A stretch of DNA of 64,000 nucleotides, taken from Onchocerca lupi (Eukaryota > Nematoda > Chromadorea > Rhabditida > Onchocercidae). The translations under genes and the position numbers were made by a program. A model generated the notes under the pieces. That model searched no databases, was not told where the DNA came from, and worked only from the letters and a program-made list of their open reading frames with translations. Positions 21,792 to 35,665 of this stretch are shown here, piece by piece; positions within the stretch are counted from its first letter, which is position 1; the number at the start of each line of letters is the position of its first letter. Where the stretch lies: assembly GCA_028564675.1 (NCBI GenBank), contig JAOVVO010000243.1:41692-105691 (forward strand). The letters run 5' to 3'.

Positions 21792-23358
21792 CTTGCATAT
21801 ACTAAAAGAATAATAAACAAGAGAGAAAGATAAAATACATAACCGCATGTTAAGTTTTAACGTACAAAAGAATTTCACTTCCAGATCATGGAATGAAAAC
21901 AAAATCGAAAGCAAAAATTTAAAGTCACGTAAAACAAAACATAGGGAACCACATGATAAACGATTAATATGAGAAGTAGAGCATAATTGGAAAATAATCG
22001 ATGAACGATAAGACTAACTGTTGTCATCCTCAGAGGCATGCATTTTTATCAAATAATTCAACATGATGACTGCATGTTTAGCTATGTGAATGAAAATTTT
22101 TAAAAGATTTGAATATCAAAGGTTAAATTCGCAAATAGTAATCAACTTTGGGCAACTTATTTGAAACATATATTCAACAATCATTTCTTTATTACCTGGT
22201 TTAAACCAACCTCTCTCTAGATCACGCAATCATTACGAGTGACAAATAAATTGCCCTAATTATCGTAGTGGGTAAGAAAAAATTTGAAAATTCAAATTCA
22301 GCGGAGTTTCACTATGAAATTCGACGTCCCGCGCAATTATTGACTTCATAGCAAAGTTAAAAATTGAGGGTTAGATTTGAGTTAGCTAGCAAAAGAAGAA
22401 TGCTAATTGATCATTTTGCATTTCAGGGTATGCTTTATCAAATTTCTGAAAGGCAGTAACGGATAAGTTCGGAAGGAAAATCAATTAACTCAGAACTTTC
22501 TCTATGATGTTTTTAGCTCCTTTAGTTTTATAATTTTTATTGCCGAATTTTAAGCCGTCATTCCATCTTGTTTTCTGAAATGCAAATTTGAATATTTGAT
22601 AAGCCCCGAAGTAAGTTGATTCGATGAATATTGTTTATTTATAAAGCAAATGTTATTTACATAAAAATATAAAATGTACAAATAAAGTATGAAAATTCAC
22701 CGATATTCATGGAAAAAGAATATATATATATATAGCTAAATGAATACTGAAGACAAGGAGTAAGAATTTTTCAGAAGCAAGCAAAGATTATCATGATAAT
22801 GGATAAGTAAAGATCATAAATGGATTCCCAAATAGTAAGCAAAGATCATAAGTGAATTACCAAACAATTAATAAAGATCATTAGTGAATTCCCAAACAAG
22901 AAAAATAAAATTGAGAGTGAAAAAAAACCAAACAATAATGTATTATTTATACACCAGTAGAAAATTAGATTTAAAATTGAAAATAAAGGATGAAACTGTC
23001 CATCAATGAAGAAAATTTCTCCTTAAAAGAACTGCAGTGAAGAAATGATATGAACGAGAGCAAAATGAGAGGTTTATACCAAAAATTACCGAGCGAAATT
23101 AGTTTTCTGCTCATTGCTTACTGCTTAGAAAAAAAATCTTTAAATGGAAAATGATCAAAAAATAAATTATCTACATAAAGAAGAATTTTGGGTGATCTAA
23201 ATAAAGAAACTGAGAAAATCTCAAAGAGGAAGTTTATTTAAATTTCGAATGCTGCAGATAAGGTGGCGATTTTAAATAAAATAATCAATTTCTTCCTTAG
23301 AATATCATTTTTGTTGATATTTATCACTCATCGACATAATGAGAAAACAATAAATCAA
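21792..23358. other. Intergenic between Aurora kinase start and XPC end
   Basis: Upstream region of the kinase. At 22324-22334 it holds acgtcccgcgc, a G+C-rich island in A+T-rich DNA resembling an E2F-type site. Also present are a tatata tract near 22720-22735 and a 32-bp tandem repeat at 22809-22904. No gene seen. Confidence 0.5.
22809..22904. repeat. Three tandem copies of a 32-bp unit
   Basis: Units at 22809-22840, 22841-22872 and 22873-22904, each starting aaagatca and containing tgaattcccaaa or a close variant. Copies differ at several positions. A partial, poorer copy precedes them at about 22780. Confidence 0.85.
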
Positions 23359-26300
23359 TTATATTTTCGAATTAATATTAGGCAAGCTATATTCAGTCGG
23401 CGGCCAAGCAAGTGTTCCCGCACCATTAGTTGTTTCTGTCGCGTTTTTATCAGCTTTTTCGTCATCTTCTAACTTTTCATCAACATGCTGCAAAATATGC
23501 AACTGAATAAAATTGAAAATCAGAAAAAAAAAACTTAGAGATCGCAATTTAAATAACCAATTTTGAAGCAGTTTTTTTTTTTTTGAAAAAGGATTAGAAG
23601 TAAATTGAAAGAATCTGGTGCATTTTTTTGGAAAGCAGTAGTGATCCATTTGGGGTCCAGTAATAGCGTATGATAAACAAGATAGCCTTTTCTTATGAGA
23701 CTTGAAGTGCTATTAATTACTTGGATCGATAAAAACCAAAATTTATGTTGAATTCGATTTTGAATTGAAGTGGAACGAAACAGAGACAAAAGTCTTCTAA
23801 AATATTAATTGTTTTCAATGTATTACAAACATCTACCAGAAAAATGAGTAATACATAAAAAAATTCATGCGGTAGCGTCGACTAAAAGAGGAATAGATAG
23901 AATTGTACAATGCAGTAAAATAATGACAGATAATATAACAAATGCTACCAATAAACGACGATCCCTGGAAGCAAATCTAGCACGAACTTTTTTCAGCATT
24001 ATCAGTCCCTTCACCAAACAACGCCAGTTTTTTATGGCTCGCTGTGTTCGTTTCTGAAAATTCCATATTCACGAAAATTTTAGTTTTTTTTTCGCTTTGA
24101 CTTCTTTTTTAGAATCAAAAATGATATCTTAGTGACAAAAAAAAATTAAGGATCGCTATTTAAGCAACCAATTTTGCAGCAATTTTCTTTTTTTCATATT
24201 GTTTCGACCAGGCTTCTCGAAGTTCTTCTTCATGTTCTTTCAGAATCACACATCCGTCAAGACTAAAATTAGGAGTTAAAGAGTTAAGGATCAAAATTAG
24301 TTCCACTGGTGCGTTCATTAAAAATAATAAGAATCACTCAAGTTTTTTTTTATTTAGTTGTACAGTGAAAAAGAGCTGTGTTTAAATTTTAGATTAGAAG
24401 CGAATATCGCGAATATATATTGATCCCATATTATCTATATCATTTGTAAGATTTTCTGATGCTTTTGCTATAAAGTTGTAAGAGAAAAAATTTCTGACAA
24501 ATTGTTATCTATCCATAGATAATGAGAACAAAACTGCAAAATTAGAGTATATTTATTCAATTTCGGGAAATTGAAAAAAATATGTAATATTTCAAAGCTG
24601 TAATTTTAAGCTCAATTATTTAATAATTTTGCAGATTGGAAGCCATATAGACAACCAACTAACATGGGATGAGTACCTCCTCTGCAATGATTCCATCCAA
24701 CAACCGCCGGAACACAATCAATGCCAAGTTTACGAGCTATAGCTACCAATCCATTCAGTTGCACATGTACACAACCATCTGGTATCATACTGCTTTTGTA
24801 AATATATAAATTGCCAAATTCGTTGCGAGGCACACGACCCTGCAAATGATTTTCTCTGGGTAAAACTTACCAAAAAAAAAAAAAAAGAAAATAACTTGAG
24901 ATTTAGTTAGTTCATTTATACAATTCAAGTCTTTTGATTTCTTATTCATGATTTCTTGATGAGTATATCAATTTGGCTATAAAAAAGTGTAAAAAAAAGA
25001 TGTACAAAAAAAGTATAATTGAAACAACTTAATGGAATATTATAAGATTTAAAGCTCATATCATTAATAAGCGTCGAGAATCATCTCTTTGTCTTTCATT
25101 TATATTTATTATTTTCTAAAATATGAGTAATAAAAGATTAAATTTTTTACATCAACAATTTTCGGAGTGACATATGGTATCGTTTGCCAACGGCCGTATA
25201 AATCAACAGTTTTCGGTCCACCATATTCTAATGAAGCACGACTACAGGATTTTTTTTGTACAACTCTGTATGGCTTTTCGTTAGGCTGCAGTACGATAAA
25301 ATTAAAATAATAAAAAGAAAGTGAAATAAAGTGAGAATTTTGTAGACTAGTCAGTTACTTTAATTGATCGAAGTTGCTTCATCCAGTTTATTACGCCATC
25401 AAGTCGATGAACCGAACTTCGTAGATAGATATTGAAATCTTTGATTTTTCCTATAGGTTGTTGATTTTCTGGATATATTGCTTCATATACGGATAAATCC
25501 TTTTCCAACACATATCTAAAGAAAAGAAACTGAAGGACGAATCACTGATTTTTTGTAGTAATATCTCAACTAACGAAAGATGAAAAAAATAAACATTAAT
25601 GATATAAATTTTTATTTCAAATTACATAGAATACCTTATAATCAGAATATATGTACTCAAAGAAATTATCCATGATAATTAACTTATCACAACTTTTACT
25701 GTAATTTTTTCTACTATGATTTTTTTTCGGTTACAATAATTTTTTATTCAAAAGTATTTAACAATATATAATATCTATCCAGCGCGAAGTTACATTGTTA
25801 CTCAGTAATTTAAGAATCGAATTAATTTAAAGTAACTTTAAAAATTGTAACCTTTAAAATTGTCTTTTAATTATGGAAGAAATTATGTACTCACAATGGG
25901 TGATTTTTGTATTCTGATATCGTTGTAGGTTTTGGTTTGGAGAAGAGATACTCCTGGATTGTAACATCTTCGAGTTGCTTATACAATACATTTTTACTCT
26001 GATAAAGCTAAAAATAGTGCTAAGTTCCAGAAAATTAAAATTAAAAGAATTATAATGCGTAACGCACAGAACGAATGATTTAAACAAACCTCTAATGTAT
26101 CATTCCACCAGTCTTGGTTCACCCACAAACGTCGAACTGCAGGTGTCAGATATTTGGAAGCATAACGTGCTGTTATATCACGCATTGCATACTCTGCAAA
26201 TAAAATTTGAAATAAAATTTCAATTTGACGTTATTTTAATAGATCTTCTATCAAACTACTATGTAAGTTACAGAAACCGATTTAAAATCATCCAATAAGT

Positions 26301-27013
26301 AACATTACCAACGGAAACTTTAATTTAGCAAGCATTATAAAACTAGTGATATTAATTTACCGTTGTCAATACAAAGGACGTAATGCATAGGTGAAGTAAC
26401 ATCAGTTTCTATTGTTTCCGGCTTATTAGCAGATCCAGTCCATGGATCCAAACCTGAAATAAAAAAAAGAAACTGACTCAAAGAAAATCAAGTCTTACAA
26501 AATAATTAAATCCCCAACATGCTCCATTTCCATTGTTTTGTTTGCCTAAAATAAGCAATTTATTGTCTAAATAAACTCCTAACATGACAAAAGAAAAAAA
26601 AATCACATATCCAGCGACGTGAATTATTATCCCAAAATTCCACCCAATAATTCCTTTTTGGACTCAGCTTGTCAGTCGAAGCACTATCATTTCCAACTTG
26701 ATTTTTGAAATCAAAAAGTACAATTTTTCCTACTGTTTCTTCCAGTTTTTCTGGCCATTCTATGTAATCATCAGCTGTAAGCTTTCTGGATCCATAATAA
26801 TTGACAAGAGATTCAACTGCTTCCAAAGGCCGTTGTCGCATTGTCTGAAATTGTTTTATTTCGAATAACGATCCTATTATAATCACGCAACGTTTAAAAA
26901 ATTATGATAAAAACTGAAAAGATCTTTTGAACAAATGCTTAAAACAGTTATTTGAATAGTTCAAGTAATGATTCATGTTCATTTATATGCATCTTAATAT
27001 TTATGGTGAGGAA

Positions 27014-27060
<47 letters not shown>

Positions 27061-29571
27061 TAGTTTGAACGGCATTGGTTGACAAGACAAACAAATGCGA
27101 GCTGTTTGTTTCAGAGCAATAAGATTCAAAAAAAAGAGCTGAAAATAAGTACAGTGAATGATCAAATATGTTAATTATTTTGAACTGCTGACGATTCTTT
27201 CTATTGCTACGAATATGATATAAATATCGTTTGATTTTCGAGATGTTAAAAAATATATACACAATAGACAGAGATATAAAATAAAGCTCAGTTGGTATTG
27301 TATGCCATGTCATTCATCATCAAATTGCATCTCTACTAATAATGATAGAAAGAAAAAAAAAGAAAAAAAACAATCAAAAATCACTCTTGCATTTCAACTT
27401 TTTAAATTTAACTTCTAAAAATCATTTAAAGAAATAAAGAACTATGAAGATAAAGGGGTTATTTCAAAGAAATCTTACAAATGCCAAATCCTTATCGTTT
27501 TCATAGACCTGTTCAGCAATTAATTCTTCCAACCGATGTAGCTGAAAAATAAAAGCTCAAAATAAAAATAGTTTTTTAACTTATATAGGAGGAATAGAAA
27601 AATTTTTAAGTTAAATTCTTCCAAAAAAATTTATACCAAATATTGACTTTAGCAAAGTGACATGAACTATCTTAGACTACCACACAGGAAAGCTCTCAAT
27701 AATGCCCATTTTTTGGAAAAGACCTGCTAATGAGATGATTTTTAAGCCAATGAAAACAAAACCTGAGCATCACTGAAGTCAACCTTAGCCTTATAAACTT
27801 TTTTGGCTGGTTGATATGCTGTTTTGAACCAATGAAGAAATTTTTCTGCTATTGCAATATTAAAATTAGGACAAGCTGCTGAGATCAGTTGTTTCGGTAT
27901 CATTGATAGGCATATTGATACTAAATACTGTTCACGCAGTAATATGCGCATCCATATACGTAAATGTGCAATATAACAAAGCAAGTGCATCTAAAAAAAA
28001 AGAAAAAAGAAATTTATAAGCCATTTGAGAATCTCTGGCAACTATACTGCTATTATCAGAGAATGCAAAAAAAAAAAGAAAATATTTTTTTTTAAGAAAA
28101 AATCGATACTTTTAGTAGTCCTGACAGAAAAATAATCATTATAAATTAATATTTCTTTGAAAACGATGAAGAATCAATAAGTATCTCTTTAACAGTTGAT
28201 TTCAACTGCTTCCCTTTTTCCCCTTTCGTCCACTTTTACTGTCTAGATCTTTATCACTTTTATCCTATCTTTTTATGCGAAATATCAAAAAAAAAAAAAA
28301 AAAAGAGAGGAAAAAAAAACCTTGTGACAATTGATTTGTCGTTCACGAAGTTTTTGATTGACATGCTGCTTAATATAGCGAGCTCTTCGAGTTTCTACAG
28401 TTTCCGCCGGTTTAACTTTCATTTTTGATTGTTTGATTGTTAATTCGATAGAAGCAGTTGTTGGAGGTAGCGCATTGTTACAGAAATCTAACTCATCAAC
28501 ATCTTCCCATTCATCATTGGAACAACTGGAACTATCTCCATCGTATGATAAACTGGGCACAGCTTGGGGACTTCTACGCTTTTCAATTTTTTTATCTAAC
28601 TTATTTTTTGATGAAGAATCTGAAAACATTAAAAGTTCATTGGTATGTGCAACAATTAGAAAGTGATACAGGGAAATAGTGTAGGCAATATCTCGTTAAT
28701 ATCTTAGGCAATATCTTAATTATACGTTACTAAATACAACCACAAATTAGTAAAAACAAATGATTATTTCATCTTCTAATACCAATTTCACAAATTTTTT
28801 CTTCAAAATGAGGAGAACTTACCCTGTATCCCGTCTGTTCCATCTACCAATTTCTTTGGATATTGCCGTTCTCGCCTTGCTTTTTTAATATTAATTCTAC
28901 TTTTCAGTTTTTCATTCTGTTTAGAGTTCTTAACTTTCACCACTTGTTTTACCGCAGAATTCTGTAACTGATCTTCGGAAGTGGAAATATTTCTCTTCCG
29001 TTTCCTTATATTTTTTCTGGAAGAAGCAGCAGTATTCTTTTCTGTGATATCTGGAAAACGGCTACATCTAGATGAAATAAATATATAAAGTACAAAATAA
29101 ATTTTAATTTTTATTAAACTGAATCAACCAATTCATGACGACTCAAATGACAATAGTCGAACTTTGCTGCTAGTCATTTATGTTTTTTGTAGACGTATTT
29201 ATATTCTTTTATATCGATCGTGATTTGAATTTCGCGGTTCCTATTTTTGAAGTATGAGACAAACTCAATAAGCTAAAATATGATTCGCATTTAGGTATGG
29301 GAAATATCTAATTAAATGAATAATTCGGTGAAACTAAAGTCACTCATAATTTCCTTTTGAATTCATTAGTTTTTAACTGCGAATAAGTCAGTCCTTCTAT
29401 TTTTGCATTTATATATTATAATTTGACATATTATCAACGAGTACTTTGAAATTACTTACTATTATTTGCAATGGGTCTGCTCGAGAAGTCCATCACAGTA
29501 CATGATTTATCCAACTCCACCTTAGCTTTTTCTTCAAGTCTACGACTGCGTCGTCGAGGATTATTTGACAT
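23359..29571 (-). CDS. xpc-1: DNA-damage recognition factor XPC/Rad4
   Basis: Global-genome nucleotide-excision-repair sensor that binds distorted duplex. Fifteen exons, minus strand: 29571-29460, 29050-28823, 28619-28321, 27990-27763, 27541-27479, 26844-26607, 26453-26361, 26193-26090, 26007-25895, 25515-25359, 25285-25151, 24839-24664, 24262-24169, 24053-23949, 23502-23359. They sum to 2289 nt, 762 residues, in frame throughout. A basic N-terminus is followed by an acidic patch (SNDEWEDVDE), the transglutaminase-like domain (RRWICLDPWTG), and then BHD1 (NHPLYVLEKDL), BHD2 (YGRWQTIPYVTP) and BHD3 (GRVPRNEFGN, ARKLGIDCVPAVVG). The conserved C-terminal helix (NWRCLVKGL) supports exon 14. The last two exons are the least certain. 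A TTTAG lies just before the ATG, a possible trans-splice site. Confidence 0.92.
27015..27057. repeat. Poly-A run of 43 nt in XPC intron 5
   Basis: Uninterrupted A tract between the exons at 27479-27541 and 26607-26844. On the transcribed strand it is poly-T, 170 nt upstream of the exon-6 acceptor. Confidence 0.95.
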
Positions 29572-32500
29572 CCGTCTAAATTCTTTAAGAAAGAAGCATT
29601 TAGCATAAAATCTATTCTACACAATACCGTATACTTAAAGCTTTTCCAGGGATCCTTACGAGATCTTAGACTACTATAATTGTTAGGCTTAACATGAAAA
29701 CACTTGATACATCTTCCAAATTAGGGAGGCACGGATGATCAAGTATGTCCTATCATATTTTCCATTCAAGACAATAAACAGGAATCTATAAATAAAAAAA
29801 GATAAATATTATAGACGATCTGTAAACAAAAAGAAAAAAGAAAATACTTCAGGCGACAATCCACTTGAAGCCCAACTGGTAACGAAATATATTTCAAGAA
29901 ATTGCCTACGGACATGATGATTCCGAAATTGGTTAGTTGTATGCTTGTTGTGATTCAGTAAAGTTTCGGGAAGAGATAGTCTTTGGCTTAAGTTGTTTTT
30001 GAAATTCTTCTCCCGCCTAGTCTATTTTTACTTTAATTTATCCTAACCTATCGTTCTCTATCTGGTCACTTACAAAAACAAGATAAAATGATGATCAAAA
30101 TCTGATATGTCAACTTTTAATGCGGGAAAATACTCAAATAGAGGAGTGGAGGCGGTAGGAATGAGAATTGTTAGGGATTGATCAATTTTAGAGCAATTTT
30201 TATTCTTTTTTTTTGCTAGCTTTAAGTCAAATGGATGAGAAAGGCTGAGATTCTATCCACTAACATATACTTCTGTTTGTAATTCAAATCAAGAACAGCG
30301 AGATTTCCTTAACTGTGTTGGAGAAAGTTTTATACATTGGTTATAAAAGATGATTGATATAACATGATGCTATCATAACGAGCAAATAATCAGCAATGCT
30401 TGACGATTGTTGCTTTTGAAATATAAATTGGAAAGATGAATTAAAGCAAATTTTATTCTTGAAATTTGTGCGTTGAAAGAAATATCGTATGGATCTCGCC
30501 TTAATTTTATCATGTTTGAATGAAATGTTACTTTTGATTGTTAATCGTCTACGTCTACCGAATACTTGTAGTATTCATGCAATCACTGATTGATTTCTAA
30601 TTTTCGATCTCATGTATCCGAAAAATATCTATGAAATTTTCTCATCATCTTTGTGTATTATTTGAAATCCAAGATTTAGTGCTTCCTGCAACCAATGTTA
30701 TTTAAATGTCTCAGAAAGGAGCAAAAATTCATCCAGAAATTGACAAATTCTACTGATATTGGAAATATCGCTGACAGATTTTGATATTCGATCTTTTACT
30801 TGCATGCCAAACACATTTATATTTCCGTACTGTTACATTTATATTTCCATATATTATGTAATATTGATCTAAAGTGGGATATCTTATCGATTATAACAGG
30901 AATGAAGAAGTCGGGATATGTAACACGTCATAAAACGACAATAAAGCCGAAAAGCGTCATATTGGGCAGTAAAAAACAGGCATTCTTGTCAGCTAAAACC
31001 GTAAGTTAAAGAAAATTAAGTTGTGAGATTATTTTTTAAAATCTTTAGATGCTCTTATTCAGTTTTTAATTTCGCTATCAGCTCATGCTGTACATCATTA
31101 TATGTCTTACATCATATTTATTATACTTCATTTATATGTCTTATGCTGTACATTATGGAAATCTTTGCGATCCTAAAATATCATCTGCTTCAGTCTTCAC
31201 TTATTGTGATATCCAATATTGCTTATTCTAATTTTTATTGGATTTGATTAGATATTTTGACAGAACTTTTAAATGCTTCGCTCGCTACATTTGTGACATT
31301 CTGCTAATATCATAAATTGGAAAATTATTCATTCATGTTCTCTTTACACAATTTCAGTTCGTTAAGTATACGATGAATTGTTATTGAGTATTGGAATTTC
31401 CCTGTGCATTTGATTCTGTACTTACTGTACAGTATTTATGCGTTATCACTGTTTAGAATGCAAAGGCGGGATGTTGACATTATTCTTGCTAATCAGAATG
31501 AATCAGAAATTGCAAGAAATAATAAGATTAACTTAAATATTAGTTTTTTTCTAACATTATGCGGCTAATTAGTTCATTCTCAGCAATTTTAAATTCATTC
31601 TGCCCTTTGAAAAAGTTGTCGCCACCAGCCTGCAGTTTCTTATTACATCGAGAGGGAAGCTGATAAATCACATCATATTCCATAATATACATATTTCCAT
31701 AATTCCTTGTCATAGCCATCAATCTTTAACGCCATTCGGTTGTTCTGTGCATGTAATTGTTGATTAATTTCAGAAAACGCTGAGAATGTTGGAAACTCAG
31801 AATTCTTTTGAATGTTAATTTATTTTGTGTTTCATTTAGAATTTAGATTTTTCTTATGTTTAAAGAACAAAGTAAACAGAAACCAATAGAGATGGAAAGG
31901 AAAACGCTCTCTTTCATAATATTAAATCTAAATCTAAATCAGAACTTTTTAGTGAATGTTGCTATAATAAAGTCGGAGATAAAAAAAAAAATCATAAGGT
32001 TGAGAGGCAGAAAGGTTATGCCAGTTTAGCATAGAGACTTAGGTGTATCCAAATCTTTTCAGCTCAGGTGATCATCTCTATTCGACTCAGCATAACGAAG
32101 TTAATAATTAAGCTTAACAGTACAAATCAGTTGAAATTGATAAACTTTTGGATCCATGCACAGCAATAATTTTTGTTATCAACTGACTAATTTGGTGGTA
32201 TTCATGGGTCGCCATGCTGTTAAGCACTCATCACTTCACAAAGCGAGAACTGATATACATAACGCAAATTTAATTTAATGCACCGTTATCGGATTCCATT
32301 CTGACATATCGCAATATCAATGAGAATAATACTTTTTACGTTTTTTTTTTTTTTACATTTTTTTTCAGTGTTTTTATTTTTATGTTGAAGAAATGTGAAG
32401 GAATTTAACTGCTGCTATGAGTAGTTGAAAATCCTCATTTTTGCTGCACTTTTTTTTTTTTTTTTTCAATGATGAATGGGAGTGAAATCGTATGTAATTT

Positions 32501-33205
32501 ACCGACTTATTTAGTTTCATCAATGATGATAGCTACTCAGTCAATGATTGATAGCTACTCAACTTTTTTTTCCTCCGATTCTAACCTTCTACAAATGTTC
32601 TTTTGTGCTTTCAAAATATTTCCGTTTAACTGAAAATTTTCAAATGAATTCTATTCTTTTTTTTAATTTTTCAATCCAGGAATCATTTAGAAGCAGCTAT
32701 CAATTATAAGAAACTTTCATTTTTCAGTCATGAAAAATAGCTATCAATCATAAGAAACATTTAGAAACGCTTACAGTTAAATTAATTCGAGTTACACTAT
32801 GGTTTGTTTTCCTTTTCTTCTAATATATTTTCAAATATGATTCGCGAAAAGTCTCATAATTTTTCGACCTCGATAATCCACGAAATTTAATTTCAACGTC
32901 CCGCGCCACATTCTATTGGATTAAATTGAAATTTTTGCTGATTGCATAGCTTCAAAACAATTAAATACGTCAATTCAATGCCTGAAATCTGTCATCTAGC
33001 TTTTTATTGGTATTATTATGTCATCGGAAGATACCTTTTGAGAGATAATTGTGAATTCTATGATAAATTGACCAATGGTGCCGTCTAATTTTTGAATTTC
33101 GAATTTTTTCGATCTTAAAATTATTATTCTTATTTGTGTTTTTAAAGTAAAACAAGCATTCATATTTGACTATTTCATAGTGCATCATATGGAATATTTC
33201 AAAAA
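29572..33205. other. Intergenic between XPC start and the aquaporin pseudogene
   Basis: Mostly without recognisable genes. It includes short repeated strings near 31080-31160 (atatgtcttac.tcat) and 32685-32760 (agctatcaat.ataagaaac). A second acgtcccgcgc string lies at 32896-32906, matching the one upstream of the Aurora kinase. One possible small exon lies at 30902-31000. Confidence 0.5.
30902..31000 (+). CDS. Possible first exon of a small unrecognised gene
   Basis: Open frame of 33 codons from ATG (MKKSGYVTRHKTTIKPKS...), Lys/Ser/Thr-rich, followed by a consensus GTAAGT donor. Joined in phase to an acceptor at about 31359 (ATTTCAG), it would add nine codons and a stop. No homologue is recognised and the model rests only on the donor match, so it may be chance. 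Confidence 0.15.
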
Positions 33206-33740
33206 ATGTGGGCACATAGAGAAAAATTGCCTCGTGATTTGCTTGCTGAATTTTATAGTACAGCTCTTCCTAACAGTTCAGTTCTTTTAAAAGGATCTAC
33301 CCTTTATAACTTTAATTCAATGAATTGAAAGAAGCTCCAACTCTTATTAACGTCTGTTTAGTGTTATATTTCAATGATTGAAATTAACTTTTTTATCCTG
33401 AGAAGTTGCATAAAACATTTCTTTCAATTAATTATTCAATTCAATTTGATAAGAGATTTTCTATGAGAATGAATTTTATGAAGGATTCAGTTTATTGGTA
33501 CTGGCGTGATGGCTCAATTCGTACTTAGTCGCGGGACAGCGAACTCTGCGATACAAATTAATATTGGCTGGGGACTAGCGATTGCACTTTCAGTTTATGT
33601 TGCGTGGGAAACGTCGGGTAACTTATAGTACTTTGCGAAATCCGTTTTCCGATTAGAACCACCGAATTAAATGCTTATTGCCTTAGGCAAAAAAGTTGAA
33701 ACGAAAACTCAAATACTGACTGTGACATGCCAGAAAAAAA
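33206..33740 (+). pseudogene. Aquaporin pseudogene, 5' part (exons 1 and 2)
   Basis: Positions 33491-33617 are an essentially identical copy of the aquaporin exon at 187-313, with matching introns from 33305 onward. Just upstream, 33206-33268 encodes MWAHREKLPRDLLAEFYSTA, which looks like the channel's N-terminus and first-helix start (LLAEF.GTAL in the family). This is the exon missing at the left edge of the window for copy 1. No GT donor is found where exon 1 should end, and the frame runs into a stop. Homology stops at about 33740; exons 3 and 4 are absent and exons 5 and 6 lie 10.3 kb away at 44.1-44.6 kb. Confidence 0.8.
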
Positions 33741-35665
33741 AAAGAATTCTTCGTTCTTCTTAATCTTTCCAGGAAAAAAATGAGTTGGTCTGTATTTTTC
33801 GCGTTTCCGTGTTATATTCTTGCAGTAATAATTACATGAATTTCAAAAGTATATGTTTAACATGTTTTCGAATTTTTGTTTTTATACTGAGGAATAGAAG
33901 CATTCATGCAAGATCAAATAAAATACAATAATCGGCGAATTCGTAATTCGGTTATTGAATATTTACTTCGAATACGGAATTTTCGACTGCAAGAAATTTG
34001 CAATTCTTCGTAGGATTCAGAATTTGTCATTTATATAGATACAACAGCTACTCCAATCCCTGTTCAGTCCTGCAGGGATATAGAATCTTACAACTGCAGC
34101 AAATTCCGGATTGCCACATGTATTCTCGGCCATCATACAATTGAATAAGTAGTAATTTGCAGTAGCGTATCGCCCATTCTAATTTCGATTCAAATACCAC
34201 TGTTGTGTTAGGATGCGTTAATGCGTTAAATTACTGCATCCATGTTGTAGCACTTTTTAATTCGAAAACCAAAATCTTCATAGATCCACTTATCTTAGCA
34301 CATTACATTTGCATTTGTTATTGAAATGTTTGTATCGGAATGACATGTAGCATTTCAACAATTCGTAGTATGAATAGCGAATGATCATTTTCGTATAGTT
34401 GTCCCATGAACAGATACTTCGAAGAACTGCAAATATACAGTGCATTATCTACATTGCATCAATTATGTTAATAATAATGAATAAAACTGTTAAGATATCA
34501 TTTAATTAAGTTTTATTATTTCGAAAGAGAAAGTTCAGTCTGGTGCACTGAATTTGAAGCTGATCATTACTTGATCATGATTCAATTTATAGATTATTTC
34601 GAAAAATATTTTTACACTCCAATTAATCAAACTATTCAAATCATTTACTGAACGCATAGCGATTAAATCTCCTAAAATAGATTACTTGCATAAAAGTGAG
34701 GAGATGGAATAATTTCTTTTTTAAATAGAAATAAAAATTTGTATCCTTCTTTTTTATGTTTCTTAGTTTTTCTGCACTTACCTGTCTTTATATTTTTTTT
34801 TTCTTCAGATGTATGTGCGTATCTAGTATCTAGGAATATGGAATTGCATTCGCGCTCAGAGAATAGTAAAACGGATCGTTCAAATACACTAAATATCATA
34901 TATATTTGTAAATGATTTTTGAAAAAGTCACTGAAACAAAGATCTAAGAATGATTTCATTCTTGACAATATTAGAACTTAAATGTCAATTGATCAGGACA
35001 CGTTTTTTTTCTTTAATTTTTTTTCTACCAGGAGAGAAATATAGGAAAATAGGGAAGGATATAACTACTCAGAGGTATTTCATTTCAAAAAAATATACTT
35101 CATTCTTAATTAGTTGAAATGTGAGGAAGGAATAGATAAATCCAATTCGAATTTAAATGAGAAGTTAGTTTTGAATTATTAAGGAATGAGAAGGAAAAAA
35201 TCATAATAAAGCCACATTTCATAAATTATAAAACTTATGGATTTGTAGCAGAAAAGGAAGGGATTCAATTTGCATTTGATTGAAAAGGAAAAAAGAAAAA
35301 AAATTGCACCTTTCTATAGGCATCAGCAAAAATGTTTTCAATTTATAAATATTTTTTCCATGCGCATTTTTTAACACACTCAATTTCTCGAAATACATCA
35401 CCCCATCATTTCAATGCCTATACATTATTTTTGTAAGATTCTTAAGAGCAGATGAATTCATTTTTAATTATTGTAATTCTGAGTACATGAATTATTTAAT
35501 GTAAAACGTCTTAGGAAAATCACTTAATTTCCACAATATATGATGGATATGAGTGAATTAGTTCTCATGGTCAAGCTTGTTAATAGTTTTGAAATTGCAA
35601 TATAAAAAACTGTCCAAAAAGATTTCTTATTATATGTGAGAGAAAAAAAAAAAAAAAAAGAATAC
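33741..35665. other. No gene recognised
   Basis: A+T-rich. A minus-strand open frame at 34780-34957 starts with ATG and ends at a GTAAGT donor, but no partner exon or known domain was found. The rest is without structure I can name. Confidence 0.4.

Noticed and set aside
24612..24663. Read-through end of XPC after THPM
   Set aside because: Continuing the frame gives a stop after 17 residues unlike the family. Using the GTTAGT donor at 24663 restores the conserved ILDGCV segment in the next exon.
27061..27313. Minus-strand frame of 121 codons
   Set aside because: Runs through the 43-nt homopolymer giving a poly-Phe stretch; it sits within an XPC intron.
34672..34968. 98-codon minus-strand frame
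   Set aside because: It has an ATG and a GTAAGT donor in the middle, but no second exon and no family; kept only as a remark.
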